A stretch of DNA of 64,000 bases from Diadophis punctatus similis (taxonomy: Eukaryota > Chordata > Lepidosauria > Squamata > Dipsadidae): NCBI GenBank assembly GCA_023053685.1, contig JALIGW010000025.1:10884953-10948952 (forward strand), given 5' to 3'. This document shows, in pieces, positions 1-12,119 of the stretch (position 1 is the stretch's first letter; the number at the start of each line of letters is the position of its first letter). Made by a program: the position numbers and the translations under genes. The notes under the pieces were generated by a model that was not told the DNA's origin, did no database searches, and saw only the letters and a list, made by a program, of their open reading frames with translations.

Positions 1-172
1 CCGTTTCTAAGAGGTCTGTAAGGGGCGTGCATAAGTGCACCACTGTGCCTACCGTTCCTGTCCTACTGTCCTATTGTCCTCTTTTATCGGTACTTTTTTA
101 CTTATGTTATGTTTATACAAACAACTACTATCCTGTACATGTTTGACAAAATAAATAAATAAATAAATTGGG
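1..172 (+). repeat. CR1-like LINE 3' end with AATA tail
   Basis: This is the 3' untranslated end of the LINE family whose C-terminal coding part is seen on the minus strand at 8130-8740. The shared stretch runs from the block encoding the last residues (TCTAAGAGGTCTGTAAGGGG) to the TTTGACAAAATAAATAAATA tail. The element enters from outside the window, so its 5' part is not visible. Confidence 0.75.
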
Positions 173-393
173 AAGATATTTGTCTGCCTGCCTATCTGTC
201 TAAATGCTATCTCAATTAGGAAGCAGCTTTAGGAAGTTTAGACAGTAGGGTTAAAAGCAAAAGCAAAATAAGAATAGAAAATAAACAATAGTACATGAGG
301 AAGGAGAAAACCAAACCCATTTCTGTTCATAAGACCTAAAACCAGTATCAGGCAGTAGAATATAAACATTCCTGTTCTTGGGTCTTTAAGCAT

Positions 394-625
394 TATAGCA
401 ATATAGCAATAGCACTTTTCTTATATACCGCTTCATAGTGCTTTACAGCCCTCTCTAAGCGGTTTACAGAGTTCAGCATATCGCCCCCAACAATCTGGGT
501 CCTCATTTTACCGACCTCGGAAGGATGGAAGGCTGAGTCAACCTTGAGCCTAGTGAGATTTGAACAGCTGAACTGTTGAACTAGCAGTCACCCTGCAATG
601 GCTGCATTTAACCACTGCACCACTT
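394..625 (-). repeat. tRNA-derived SINE with L2/CORE-like 3' part
   Basis: On the minus strand the head carries an A-box-like GGTGCAGTGGTTAA and a degraded B-box (GTTCAAATCT). A body follows that ends in a tail rich in TATAGCAA. A second copy lies at 47026-47247 with the same block order, including the shared CCCAACAATCTGGGTCCTCA motif. The family is a Pol III SINE; the exact name is not certain. Confidence 0.75.
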
Positions 626-1190
626 CAGCTCATTACAAATACATAGTCACTTCAGGACTCCTCAGGAGGAATTCAGTTAGGGCAAGCACAATTACAAAGA
701 AGGCTCACCTTGTAGCTCCTGTGGAATTATGTTGCTTTACAGCTAGGATAACCAGCAAAATGTTATTGGGTGGGCAGAGCAACAGGAGAGAGGTAATCCT
801 ACAGGTATCCCAGTATCAAGCCATGGAGGGCTTTAAGGATAACCAACAACTTGAATTGCACCTGTAATTCCATTGATAGTCAATGATATTTGTAAATTAG
901 ATGAATTACATAGGCAAAATGAGAAGCACCCCAAACTACTTACACTGCTGCATTCTTCCAAATGGTTTTCTAAAATAATTCCACATACAGAGCATTGCAG
1001 TAGTCAAAATGAGGAATGACTAAGGCAAGAGTGATGTGAGAAGGGCCTCCCCAATCCAATAGAATTTGTAACTGGGCTGCAACCTCACTGATATACGTAG
1101 TTACTACCTGCTTTTTGAGACGGATCCACAAATTACACAGTTCCACCTGAAGGAGGGTCCCTCCATCAAGAATTAAAGTGACAACCCTCT
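626..1190. other. No gene recognised; nondescript DNA
   Basis: I see no exon, RNA gene or clear repeat boundary in this stretch. Short open frames are not supported by composition or similarity. Confidence 0.5.
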
Positions 1191-1191
1191 A

Positions 1192-1265
1192 AATTTATTT
1201 ATTTATTTATTTATTTGGTCATTTTTATATGCCGCCCAACTCCCGTAGGACTCAGGTCCTTGAAT
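1192..1265 (-). repeat. Short L2-type LINE 3' end
   Basis: A TTTA array is followed by the ATATGCCGCCCAACTCCCG block typical of the 3' terminus of the L2-type LINE at 1530-4600. It is read on the minus strand and is only about 70 bp long. Confidence 0.7.
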
Positions 1266-1368
1266 TCAAAGCTACTTGATCTTGCTAGGGTTGAGCCTAA
1301 GCCTCATTCAACCTTTAGAACCTATAGGGACAGGCCTACCATCACATTTTTTTCTAGAGCGTCTACAT

Positions 1369-1501
1369 CAGGGGTGTCAAACTGGTGGCCCATGGGCCAG
1401 ATGCGTCACGCACAGGCCACGCCCACCCCAGCTCCGTGAATGGGAAAAAGTCACAAAACGTCACGTGATGACAACATGACGTGGCAAGTTTGACATCCAT
1501 G
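1369..1501. mobile_element. Non-autonomous hAT element (GTGTCAAAC termini)
   Basis: The ends are inverted: CAGGGGTGTCAAAC on the left and GTTTGACATCCATG on the right. The flanks are GTCTACAT at 1361-1368 and CTCTACAT at 1502-1509, a 7/8 match that fits a hAT 8-bp target duplication. At 133 bp it has no coding capacity. Confidence 0.8.
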
Positions 1502-1529
1502 CTCTACATAAATTAAAACATATTTATTT

Positions 1530-4500
1530 TATTTATTAAAAATTTATTTATTTATTTATTAAAATTTCTATGCCGCCCAACTCCCGAGGGACTCTGGGCG
1601 GCTCACAGCATGTATAGAAACATAACAAGTAAAAACAATTTTGTTAAAAAGCCATATTAAAATACTATCCAGATTTTAAAATAACTTTCATTCATACCCC
1701 GCCTGCCGGAAGAGCCAAGTTTTTATTGCTTTACGGAAGGCCAGCAGGGTGGGGATAGTCCTGATCTCTGGAGGGAACTGGTTCCAAAGGGAGGGGGCTC
1801 CCACAGAGAAGGCTCTCCCCCTCGGCCCCGCCAGCCGGCATTGCTTGGTCGATGGGACCTGGAGGAGACCCGCTCTGTGGGACCTAACCAGTCGTAGGGA
1901 GGTATGCAGCAGGATGCGGTCCCGAAGGTAACCTGGCCCTGAGCCATGTAGGGCTTTAAAGGTAATGACCAACACCTTGAATTGGATCCGGAGACTAATG
2001 GGCAGCCAATGCAGCTGGCGGAGAATCGGTGTTACGTGGGTGCATCTAGGTACACCCACCACAGCTCGCGCAGCTGCATTTTGCACCAATTGTAGTCGCC
2101 GGACACTCTTCAAGGGTAGCCCCATGGAGAGCGCATTGCAGTAATCTAGCCGTGAGGTGATAAGGGCATGAGCGACTGTGAGAAGTGCCTCCTTCTCCAA
2201 GTAGGGTCGCAATTGGTGCACAAGACGTACTTGTGCAAAGGTCCCCCTAGCCACAGCTGAAAGATGTTGCTCCAATTTTAGCTGTGGGTCTAGGAGGACA
2301 CCCAAATTGCGAACCCGTTCTGAGGGAGCTAATTTCTCCCCCCCAAGAACCAAGGAGGGACAATTGGTCAAGTCCTTAGGAGGCAATATCCACAGCCACT
2401 CAGTCTTGTCAGGGTTAAGTTTTAGCCAGTTCTTCCCCATCCAGACCCTAACATCGGCCAGGCAGCGGCCCATTACGTCTACGGCTTCCCCAAATTGAGA
2501 CGGGGTGGAGATGTACAACTGGGTATCATCAGCATATTGCTGATATCTCACCCCGTGTCGTCGGATGATCTCACCCAGTGGCTTCATGTAGATGTTAAAC
2601 AGGATGGGCGAGAGGACCGAACCCTGCGGCACCCCACATAGTAGGGGCCTAGGGCTCGACCTCTGCCCCCCTGTCAACACCGACTGCGTCCTGTCAGAGA
2701 GGAAGGAGGAGAACCACTGCAGAACAGTGCCGCCCACCCCCACCTCTCCGAGACGACACAGAAGGATACCATGGTCAATGGTATCGAAGGCCGCTGAGAG
2801 GTCAAGTAGCACCAAGATAGAGGAGTGACCCCTATCCCGGGCTCGCCAGAGATCATCCATCAGGGTGACCAAAGCCATTTCCGTACTGTAGCCGTGCCTG
2901 AAACCAGATTGAAAGGGATCCAGAAAATCAGTATCATCCAACAGTTGTAGGAGTTGGAGTGCCACCACTTTCTCAACAACCTTCCCCGCGAAGGGAAGGT
3001 TGGAGACCGGACGGAAGTTCTTTAAATCCACCGGGTCCAGGGAAGTCTTCTTGAGGAGGGGTCTCACCACCGCAGCTTTTAAGGGCTGCGGGACGGACCC
3101 CTCTCTCAGAGAAGCGTTGACCAACGCCTGGAGCCAGCCGCGTGACACCTCCCTGGTGGCCGAAACCAGCCAGGAAGGGCACGGGTCCAATAAACAAGTG
3201 GCGAAGCTCATAGCTCCTATGGCCTTGTCCACATCCTCAGGAGTCACCGGTTCAAACCTATCCCATATAACTGGACTAAGACCTACCCCAGTCATCTCGG
3301 CCTGTACTGCCCAATCAGAGTCCAGGTCTGTCTGAATCTGAGTGACTTTATCCTCCAGAAACCGAGAAAATTCCTCAGCTCTACCATGCAAGGGGTCTCC
3401 GCCTTCCTCCTTAGCAAGAAGGGTGCGGGTCACCCTAAACAGGGCGGCTGGGCGGGAGTCAGCGGACGCAATAAGAGCGGAAAAATGCGAGCATTTTGCC
3501 GCCCTTATCGCCACTAAGTAAGACTTAATGAAAGTTCTTAAAAGTGTCCGGTCAGACTCAGCTTTACTAGATCTCCATCGTCGCTCTAGATGACTCTTGT
3601 GGCGCTTCATCTCCCGGAGTTCCTCAGTAAACCAAGGAGCCCTCCTGGATCCACTTCCACGGAGAGGTCGCAAAGGCGCAATACGATCCAGAGCCCCCGC
3701 TGCCGCCTGATTCCAGGCGGCGACCAGGGACTCGGATGAACTGTGTACCAGGGATTCAGGTATTTCCCCAAGTTCCCTCTGGAATCCGTCGGGTTCCATT
3801 AGGCGCCTGGGGCGGAACCACTTAATCGGTCCCGCCTCCTTGCGGTGGAGGGGTGGTGCCATGAAATCCAACCTCAGAAGGAAATGATCTGACCACGACA
3901 AGGATACTGTGACTAAACCCCTCAGCCTCAGATCATCTCTCCACTGCCCAGAGAGAAACACAAGGTCAAGTGTGTGACCACCCTCATGAGTCGGACCCTG
4001 AACTACTTGGGTTAGGTCCATGGTTGTCATGGAAGCCATGAACTCCTGGACTGCCCCCGAGGCTTCGCCGGGTGATGGCAGATTAAAGTCCCCCAGCACC
4101 ATCAACCTGGGGACCTCAACCGCCAGCCCTGCAACCGCCTCGAGCAGAACAGGCAGGGCCTTTGCAACGCAGCTAGGAGGCAGGTACGTTAGCAAAAGGC
4201 CCACCTGAACCCCTAAGTCCAACTTCAGAAGGAGTGTCTCACACCCAACAATCTCTGGGGCAGGGCTCCTTCGAGGACACAGATTCTGGCGAGCTATAAT
4301 AGCCACTCCTCCACCCCTTCCCTGGGGTCGCGGCTGATGCTGAACCGAGAACCCGTCCGGGCATATTTCCGAAAGGGGCACCCCCCCCTTCCTGGCCCAG
4401 CCAGGTCTCGGTAATGCACGCCAGGTCCGCCCCCTCCTCCAGGATTAGATCCCGAATAAGGGGGGCCTTGTTGGTAACCGACCTGGCATTTAACAGCAGC

Positions 4501-4600
4501 AGCTTGAGCCCAGGGCCCTGACATCCCTGGTTACCAAGCACTCGGGTAGAGCTAGGTGGAACCAAACCAGAGGGGCCAGAACAAGGAATCGCTTGCAAAC
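1530..4600 (-). mobile_element. L2-type LINE of the CR1 superfamily, 5' truncated
   Basis: A nearly complete coding region on the minus strand is followed by a short 3' UTR (GCCGCCC block near 1572-1605) and an AATA tail at about 1520-1560. The endonuclease start is present, but no ORF1 or promoter region is seen upstream, so the copy is probably 5' truncated near 4600. Shorter copies of the same 3' end occur at 1192, 30852, 46388 and 63660. Confidence 0.9.
1688..4530 (-). pseudogene. LINE ORF2: endonuclease plus reverse transcriptase, one frameshift
   Basis: An open frame of 897 codons (4381 to 1688) encodes most of an APE-type endonuclease and a complete reverse transcriptase for target-primed retrotransposition. 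Visible motifs are GDFN (about residue 97), SDHF (164), RPVSNLP (457), LSAAFDTIDH (528), GVPQGSVLSP (583), the catalytic YADDTQL (616), NPDKTE (656) and a C-terminal SLWNQFPPEIR block. The first endonuclease motifs (LLNARS and ITETWL) lie upstream in another frame, between about 4390 and 4500. The break coincides with a run of eight C at 4381-4388 (G on the coding strand), so a single-base indel in a homopolymer explains it. It could be a true mutation or a sequencing error. Otherwise the copy looks young. Confidence 0.9.
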
Positions 4601-4604
4601 AGCG

Positions 4605-6005
4605 ATAGAACACTGATAGAACAAAAAGATAATATTTACAAATCTTCTCATTACAAATTCAGCTGTGGCATTCAGAGAGTTATCCATGGTATGGAATATT
4701 TTCATTTTATTTTTGTTATTATTTACTTTATTTTCATAATTTTTTTATTAATATTTCTATTTCACTGTTGACAATAAGAGATGAAATCATCAGAAATATG
4801 GGAGGAATTTGTAGAAAATTAAAGAGAATGAGAGTTTAAAATGAGAGAAATGTATATTAGTTAAAAATGTATATTAGAATGAAAAATTTAAAATGTAACA
4901 AAAAAAACAAAGTAAAGATTTTCTCAGGAGAATCTTGTGTTCCTTCAATAACAAAATTATGCCTTCGGTGTTCATTTAATTTTCCAATTTATAAACATCT
5001 AATCTGTGATGAAAAGTGAATGTTTTTCATATCAAATTAGTTGTGTTGTGCCTCAAGCTCCCAAAGACAGACTGAAGTATTATGTAGGTTTTAAGGATGT
5101 ATTGTTTTTCAGATGTAGCTTTGTTCCAAAATTGTATGATAAGGAAATAATATCTCCAATTTGCCTTCCTTCAATTTTCCTTTCCCTTTCCTCCTTTTTC
5201 TCACCTGTCAGTAAAAAGGTGAGGAAAGAAACTGTAACATAGGAGATGAACCATTAAATTGCTAAGGAGTCCACTTGCTCATGTGTACAAGAATATTACA
5301 TAGAAATACCAAGAAATATGCATCTTCCTTGTTGATTGCAGGATACAGGTGATAATTTTCATGATATTGAAATATTTCTTTCTCAGCCTCTCACAGGCAA
5401 AAGATAATAGCATCATTCATTAGAAGAATATCAGAAGGACAACACGGTTTAAAAAAAAGAACATATAGACTTTTGAAGTGTAGAGAATGTATTCTCATAT
5501 TAGATGAGGGACAATTCAAGGATTATTTTTCTCCTGGTTCTGGGACCAAAAGCAAGTACCCAAGTTTGAATATTGTTTCTCCTCTCCATTGCAGAAATAA
5601 AAGTTAATGTTAATCAGGCATTCTATCAAAAAAAGAGCTAAGCTTAGTAAACTAAGACCTCCAACTAATGGAAAAGTATAATGCTGAAGGCCTGTGGTAT
5701 ATATTTATTGCTCATTAATGATAGCATTTTAATGTGTGTGGGGGGACTTATACAGTTACTTTATACTGTGTTGAACACCAGCCAGCATACATCAAGTTTG
5801 GGCCAAGCTATAAATACTGCAAAATAGATAAAAACATACATTATTACAACTTATAGAAATAGAGTACTTATGCCAACAGCAATTTAAGACAGAAACAACA
5901 AACAAATCTGGGTTTGTATCAATAATCACAACATATTGTGCAAGTCAATGAATCCAAAATGAACCCAACCTTTAAAGTCTTTCTGTTAAAAAAATATGAT
6001 TGTCC
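4605..6005. other. AT-rich unique-looking DNA without a gene
   Basis: No splice-framed exon, RNA gene or terminal-repeat structure was recognised. Short ORFs have no motif support. Confidence 0.5.
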
Positions 6006-6006
6006 A

Positions 6007-6245
6007 TTCATAGAATAGAATAGAATAGAATAGAATAGAATAGAATAGAATAGAATAGAATAGAATAGAATAGAATAGAATAGAATAACAGAGTTGGAAG
6101 GGACCTTGGAGGTCTTCTAGTCCAACCCCTTGCTTAGGCAGGAAACCCTACACCACTTCAGACAAATGGTTATCTAATCTCTTCTTAAAAGCTTCCAGTG
6201 TTGGAGCATTTTAGTTCCCCATTTCTTGATTAGGATGTTCTATCT
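6007..6245 (-). repeat. CR1 LINE 3' end with AATAG microsatellite tail
   Basis: About 78 bp of perfect (GAATA)n are followed by AACAGAGTTGGAAGGGACCT and GGTCTTCTAGTCCAACCCC. This is the reverse complement of the classical CR1 3' end. The fragment continues into C-terminal coding remnants up to about 6245. Confidence 0.9.
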
Positions 6246-6249
6246 CATT

Positions 6250-7335
6250 TGTTAAAATCTCTGATAAGAGCTGATTCTTTTCATGGATCATCATTTTCTT
6301 GCACGTGGACATAGATTCAACCTATTCTGACTCATATATATTTTTTCCAATCTGGTGTTTCATGTAATGCATATCACTTAAGAATGCCTAATCCTTAGTC
6401 AGTTGTGTGTATATGTCTAGATCTATAAAATCAGATTTGTTACCTTTTGTGACAGAAGCAACAGAAGATTGTTTTTGTAATCTGAAAGCTCCAGGGATAT
6501 GACACTGGTCAGAGTGCTGTCACTGAGGTCATTTCAGTGACACAGACAAATAAGCCCTGGGATTTCCTAGAGCAGAATCAATATGCCATTATTTATTTTA
6601 CATCAGGCTCCTCATCCAAAACAATTTTTTTGGCTGTCCCTCTCCAAACCGCGTCTAAATAGTATTCAAAGTATGAATTAAACCCATATAGATCAAACAC
6701 ATCTTCAGAGGAAGGTATATTATAAGTCCAACAGTGGAAATTAAAATGACAACACTTTTTTTGCATTTAATCTATCTGGGGGCAAAAAAATAAAACTTCA
6801 AAATATCACATGCTGAGAATTATAGTCAGCCAATACTTGGCAGATAACTCTACATGAATGAACATCTCTGTGTATAGCTAGATATTGAGTACACAAAAAG
6901 TTTTTAAATGCTCTTGCAATATGAGGAAACAGTGAAAAGATGTTATGAGTCAGCACTGTCTTCTAGGAAAATCAAATCACCAAAGCAACATTTCTCAGGA
7001 GGCTTTTAAAACTCTGGCCCTCTTACGTCATTTTAGAAAAATAGATAACTAGATATTTCCTCTCAGTAAAGGCCACATCTTCTTATTTAGGGGTGTAACC
7101 CAGGAGATTGCAGAAAAGTGAGAAAACTTGGTACAAATCAATAAAAATTTCCCATGAGAAGCAAGAAATAGCATGAGTACTAGGAATCTGGATGCCCAAG
7201 TTTTGTAACTATTTGGAGTCTGAAGAAAGTAAAGAGGATGTATACTGTAGGTAACAAGGGAGAATGGGAAGATAGATCATGGTTTATCCCATGATAAGAA
7301 TTTATATGATAACAAAGAAGTTCTCAGCGGACAAC
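6250..7335. other. No gene recognised
   Basis: AT-rich, non-repetitive-looking sequence. I see no supported exon or RNA gene. Confidence 0.45.
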
Positions 7336-7339
7336 AGAG

Positions 7340-7885
7340 ACTCTGCAAGGAAATTTGAATTGAGGCCTTCCAGTGGGAGGGGAGGTGACACTAGAGATGT
7401 GAGAGGAAGTTTTGGTCACCATGATATAAAAAATGATGTTGAGACTCTGGAAAGAGGCAGAGAAGAGCAATGAAGACGATTAGGGTACTGGAGGCTAAAA
7501 CATCTGAAGAACAGTTGCAGGAATTGGGTACGACTAGTCTGGTGAAAAGAAGGACTAGGGGTGACATGATAGCTGTGTTCTGATATTTGAGGAGCTGTCA
7601 CAAAGAAGAGGGGGGTCAATGTATTCTTCAAAGCACCTGAGGGTAGGACAAGAAGCAATGGGTGGAAACTAATCAAGGATAGAAGCAACCAAGAACTACG
7701 AATAAATTTCCTAACAGAACATGAATCAGTGGAACAGCTTGCCTTCAGAAGTTGTGGATGCTTCAACATTGGAGATTTTAAAGAAGAGATTGGACAATAA
7801 TTTGCCTGAAATGGTATAGAGACTCCTGCTTGAGCAGGGGTTTGGGCTAGAAGACCTCTTCCAACTCATTATTCTGTTAGTTTGG
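7340..7885 (+). repeat. Old CR1 LINE 3' fragment
   Basis: The block GGAACAGCTTGCCTTCAGAA, then a GAAGAGATTGGACAA segment, and the end GGGCTAGAAGACCTCTTCCA match the CR1 C-terminal and 3' region. Stops and indels break the frame, so it is a decayed copy. Confidence 0.8.
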
Positions 7886-8129
7886 GAGAAAAGATATAAA
7901 TGGTTTTGAATTGTGAAATGCAGGCTGAGAGGTTGAAACAAAAACTTTGGGTTTTGTTTGAAGCAGCAGGCCAGGAGAAAGAAAAGGTAATCATTGACTT
8001 AGAAAAGCCTAAGGAAATAAAAGTGTAAAACAAAAGGATTACTCAAAAGTTAAGAGAAATGAGGCAAAGCCTTGAAGGGACCAAAACAGTTCTCATGAAT
8101 CAGGCAGCTTAAAAAGATGAAAGGGAATC

Positions 8130-8740
8130 CAATTTTATTTTATTTTTATTTATTTATTTTGTCAACACGTGTACAAGATAACAGGTATGATATAAACATA
8201 AAAAAAGCAAAGTAGGTATAGGTAAATTTGGACAATAGGACAGAAGGACAGAGACGGTAGGCACGATGGTGTGCTTATGCACGCCCCTTACAGACCTCTT
8301 AGGAATGGGGTGAGGTCAACTGTAGACAGTCTAAGGTTAACGTTTTTGGGGTTTGGGGAAGAAACCACAGAGTCAGGTAGTGCATTCCAGGCACTGATTA
8401 CTCTGTTGCTGAAGTCGTATTTTCTGCAGTCGAGTTTCGAGCGGTTTACATTGAGTTTGAATCTATTGTGTGCTCTTGTATTGTTGCGGTTGAAGCTGAA
8501 GTATTCATTGACAGGTAGGACATTGTGGCAGATGATTTTATGAACTACATTTAGATCAGATCGAAGGCGACGTAGCTCTAAGATGTCTAAGCCTAAAATT
8601 TCAAGTCTGGTGGAATAAGGAATTCTGTTGCGAGTTGAAGAGTGGAGGACTCTTCTTGTGAAAAAGTTATTCATAAATAAGAAGTAAAGGGAGAAAGTCT
8701 GGTCTCTGTTTTGATTCCAGGGAGATAAAACAATAGGCAA
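8130..8740 (-). pseudogene. CR1-like LINE C-terminal reverse transcriptase fragment
   Basis: A 150-codon frame (8740 to 8288) encodes the carboxyl end of a CR1-clade reverse transcriptase. The order is a TRRVLHSSTRNRIPYSTRLE segment, an LRRLRSDLNVVHKII segment, an NTRAHN motif, and a terminal FSNRVISAWNALPDSVV block that resembles the last conserved block of CR1 proteins. The 3' UTR runs left to a TTTA tail at about 8133-8160 and matches positions 1-172. The 5' part is missing, so it is a truncated insertion. Confidence 0.85.
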
Positions 8741-8744
8741 ACTC

Positions 8745-9335
8745 CATCCATGAATGGAATCAACTCAGTAAGCCAGCTCAAGTGAGGACTGAGTCAATGA
8801 GCATGAAGAGCATGCTTGATGTCTGATAGCTGAGCCAGCAGATTGGCAAAATCAAGGAACAGCTACCCTGGATTAAAATGGGGATCAATGACAAGAAAGT
8901 GTGAGAGGAACTGAAACAAGGACTAAAAGAAAAAGGGACAGTTGTCACTGTAGGTATCCACAAAAGGCAATTCCCTGGTACAACACACAGTTCAAATTCA
9001 CAAGATTTAGTCACCTCATGGAGGCAAGAGATCTTTGTCTGAACCTCCTATAGAGGCACTTTAGTCAGAACAGGCAACCCTGGGTTCAGATGGGGAAAAT
9101 AGACCAACTTGGAACAAGGCACTTTAAAGTCACCTGGAGTCACCTTACAGGGGATATAGGCAGCATTAAAAATTAATTTAATAAAAAATAATAAAATAAA
9201 GCAACAGGAAAAAGCAGGAAAACATAGGTGAATGATTTTGGGGGGCCCCAAAGTTGCTGAGCTAAGCTGCCTGAAGACCCAGCCAGCACAACCCCAATAA
9301 TGAGGAATGCCGATGGTCATTTTGATTTTGATATT
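8745..9335. other. No gene recognised
   Basis: No coding motif or repeat boundary was recognised between two LINE fragments. Confidence 0.45.
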
Positions 9336-9339
9336 CAGC

Positions 9340-10176
9340 AAGTATCAAGGAACCAACCCGTTTCTCATCCTTGGCAAACAAGACAGAGACAGACTTCAGA
9401 AGATAATTAGGACTGCAGAAAAAAACATTTGCTACCAACCTGCCTTCCATTGAGGACCTATATACTGCACGAGTCAAAAAAAGGGCCGTGAAAATATTTA
9501 CAGACTCCTCACATCCTGGACACAAACTGTTTCAACTCCTACCCTCAAAAAGACGCTATAGAGCACCAAGACAACTAGACACAAGAACAGTTTTTCCCCG
9601 AATGCCATCTGTTGAGTTCTGGTACTGAAGAGGCAGGAGACTGGCTTAGGTTCTTCAGCTCTTTATTGGTTACAGTGAGCAAACATCAGCAAATACCCAG
9701 AGTGTGGCTCGGGTTTAAATAGGGAGCCCTACTGGCAAGGAGCCAATCAGATTTTACCTGCTCCACTTCCCAGACGGACTGGAGAGAAAACTTCCCAGCT
9801 TCTTAGGATGCAACACTCTGCTAAACAAATAATTCCCTCAACACTGTCAAACTATTTACTAAGTCTGCACTACTATTAATCTTCTCATCGTTCCCATCAC
9901 CCATCTCCTCCCACTTATGACTGTAACTTTGTTGCTTGTATGACTGTAACTTTGTTGCTTGTATCCTTACGATTCATATTGACTGTTTCCTAATGTGATT
10001 CGATTGCTCATTTATACTCTATGACTATCATTAAGTGTCGTACCTTATGATTCCTGACGAATGTATCTTGTCTTTTTATGTACACTGAGAGCATATGCAC
10101 CAAAGACAAATTCCTTGTGTGTCCAATCACACTTGGACAATAAAAAATTCTATTCTATTCTATTCTAAATGTTCTG
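9340..10176 (+). repeat. L3/CR1 snake-type LINE 3' fragment, split by an LTR
   Basis: The fragment covers the C-terminal coding block (from AGACAGAGACAGACTTCAGA) and the 3' UTR ending in AATAAAAAATTCTATTCTAT. It aligns throughout with the longer copy at 26640-27190. A 206-bp LTR interrupts it at 9610-9815. Confidence 0.9.
9610..9815 (-). mobile_element. Solo LTR of a retrovirus-like element inside an L3 LINE
   Basis: The insert starts TGTTGAG and ends CAACA, the inverted ends expected of an LTR. Read on the minus strand it has a TATTTAAA box (about 9714-9721) and an AATAAA signal (about 9650). The uninterrupted host sequence is visible at 26871-26895. No clear target duplication is left. No internal gag or pol remains. 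Confidence 0.7.
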
Positions 10177-10179
10177 GAG

Positions 10180-11755
10180 CTGCTTGTTTATAGGAGAGAG
10201 AGAGGCATGTAAATTCCCCAACTCTCTAAAGAGAACCAGAGTCTGCAGTGCAACTGCAGTTTCAGTGCAAGAAAGACCTCATGGCCTTTACCACTTAGCA
10301 ATTTAGTCAGTAGGTGGCCATTTACCTTACAGTGTGGTGGGCTGCCCTGAGGAGTCGGCAAAAGAAGCAGGTTTTCCATCAAGGCTCACTGGATGCTATT
10401 TTAACTCCTGTCTTCCTTCCGAAAGGCAGGTATGAGGAAAATGACAGAGAGCTGGCAACTGAAGCTGTCTCCACATCCCATAACATGAAAGGCTACTTTG
10501 AAAATATTATGAATTTCCAAATGTCATAATTACAGTATGGCAACTCAAGCTTGTCTCCACTCTGCAATTTTCCCTTTGTCTTCTCTTTAATATCTTTAAT
10601 GCGCCGTAATTATTTCTTCAGCACAGATCAATTATTTCAGAATAGAGAAACAAATTGACATCATTAACTCCAATTTTTCCCCCTTCTCTCTTTTCAGCAA
10701 TCTATTTTTTTTCCCAGACAGAAAAAGGGGTCCCATTTAAGGGTTCATTGCAGTTCTTGTCTTGGCATCTGGACATACAGCCATGTGTAAATTGCCTGTC
10801 AATGGGGGGGTGGGGTGTTGTTTTTACCTCTTCAGTTCCTCCCTTGTTGTTAACATTCTTTATCTTCCTCAGATTGAAATCAGCTTTTGGAATTGCAGAA
10901 TCAATCTGCAAGGCCAGATTGAAATTGGGTGTGACATGATAGCGTAAGTCTCCCTTGGCTTCACCCAGCAAAATGTTTCTTGCAAATTAAATACTCAGAT
11001 TGTTCATAGGAATATTACTGCCTTCCTGACAGATGCTGTTGCTCCCACATTAGATATAGGTTAAAGCTATTTAAGCCATCACTAATCAGAAATTAATCAT
11101 TCCAGTTATTACACTGACTTGGTGAAGGGGATGGGAGAAATCACATTCTACCTAACTTTCAAACCTAATGGAATGGATTAAAGAATAATTAAGCCACTTA
11201 GAGAGAAGACTCAACCCTTTCCAGCTGCTTGTGTGGATTGTGTGAAAGGTTGTTGCTTGAATATTACAAAATAGGCAACTTCTCTGTTCCTGAGAGGATA
11301 TACTTTATCTAGCAGTCAAGAGGAGGCAAATCTAGCAATGATTTTGAAGAAGTGGAATATCAGCTGAATTGCTCTTTTTCTCCTTTGGGTACATAGTAAA
11401 TGAAAATTGGGAATATCAATGACACCTGAATTCTCTAACCTTTTACAAATGACCCACTTAATTAACTGGGAGGAAGATGTAGCCCCAAATGGTCTCAGGC
11501 TAGCTGAGGCTAGAGTAACTCCCCTCCCTCTTGCAAATGATTTAACCCAAAGTTTGTTGATTCTCTTAATTCATGAGCTGACATCCTAGACTGGCTTTGC
11601 AAAAATGGTGCCTCTCTGGGATCTTTAATTTTATCACCTCTGTAGATTCCTATCCTTCTCCCTTTATTGTCCCACACAGCTGGCCAACTCAAGAAACAAG
11701 ATCTATGCAAAATATATTTTTTTTAAATTTAGCTTTTTCTCTGGTAATATTGTTC
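10180..11755. other. Unique-looking DNA without a recognised gene
   Basis: No conserved motif or exon structure is seen. The stretch 10560-10700 has balanced, non-repetitive composition and could be non-coding conserved DNA, but that cannot be shown from one sequence. Confidence 0.4.
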
Positions 11756-11757
11756 TA

Positions 11758-12119
11758 CTAATTAGAGCATACAAAACATTTGCTAGACCAATTCTCGAAT
11801 ACAGCTCATCTGTCTGGAACCTGCACTACATATCAGACATTAATACAATTGAGAGAGTACAAAGATATTTCACGAGAAGAGTCCTCCATTCCTCTACCCG
11901 CAATAAAATACCTTATGCCACCAGACTTGAAATTTTGGGCTTCAATTTAGAACTTTGCCGCCTTCAGTCTGACCTAACTGTAGTACATAAAATTATCTGC
12001 TACAATGTCCTACCTGTCAATGACTACTTCAGCTTCAACCACAACAATACATGAGCAAACAACAGATACAAACTTAAGGTAAACCGCTCCAAACTCGATT
12101 GCAGAAAATACGACTTGAG
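11758..12119 (+). pseudogene. CR1-like LINE reverse transcriptase fragment
   Basis: Translation gives an ARPILEYSSSVWN block, then TRRVLHSSTRNKIPYATRLE and the VHKIICYNVLPVNDYFSF segment. It is the same protein region as 8288-8740, extended about 60 residues upstream. An in-frame TGA falls at the NTRAHN motif. The fragment stops at the hAT-type element beginning at 12120. Confidence 0.8.
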
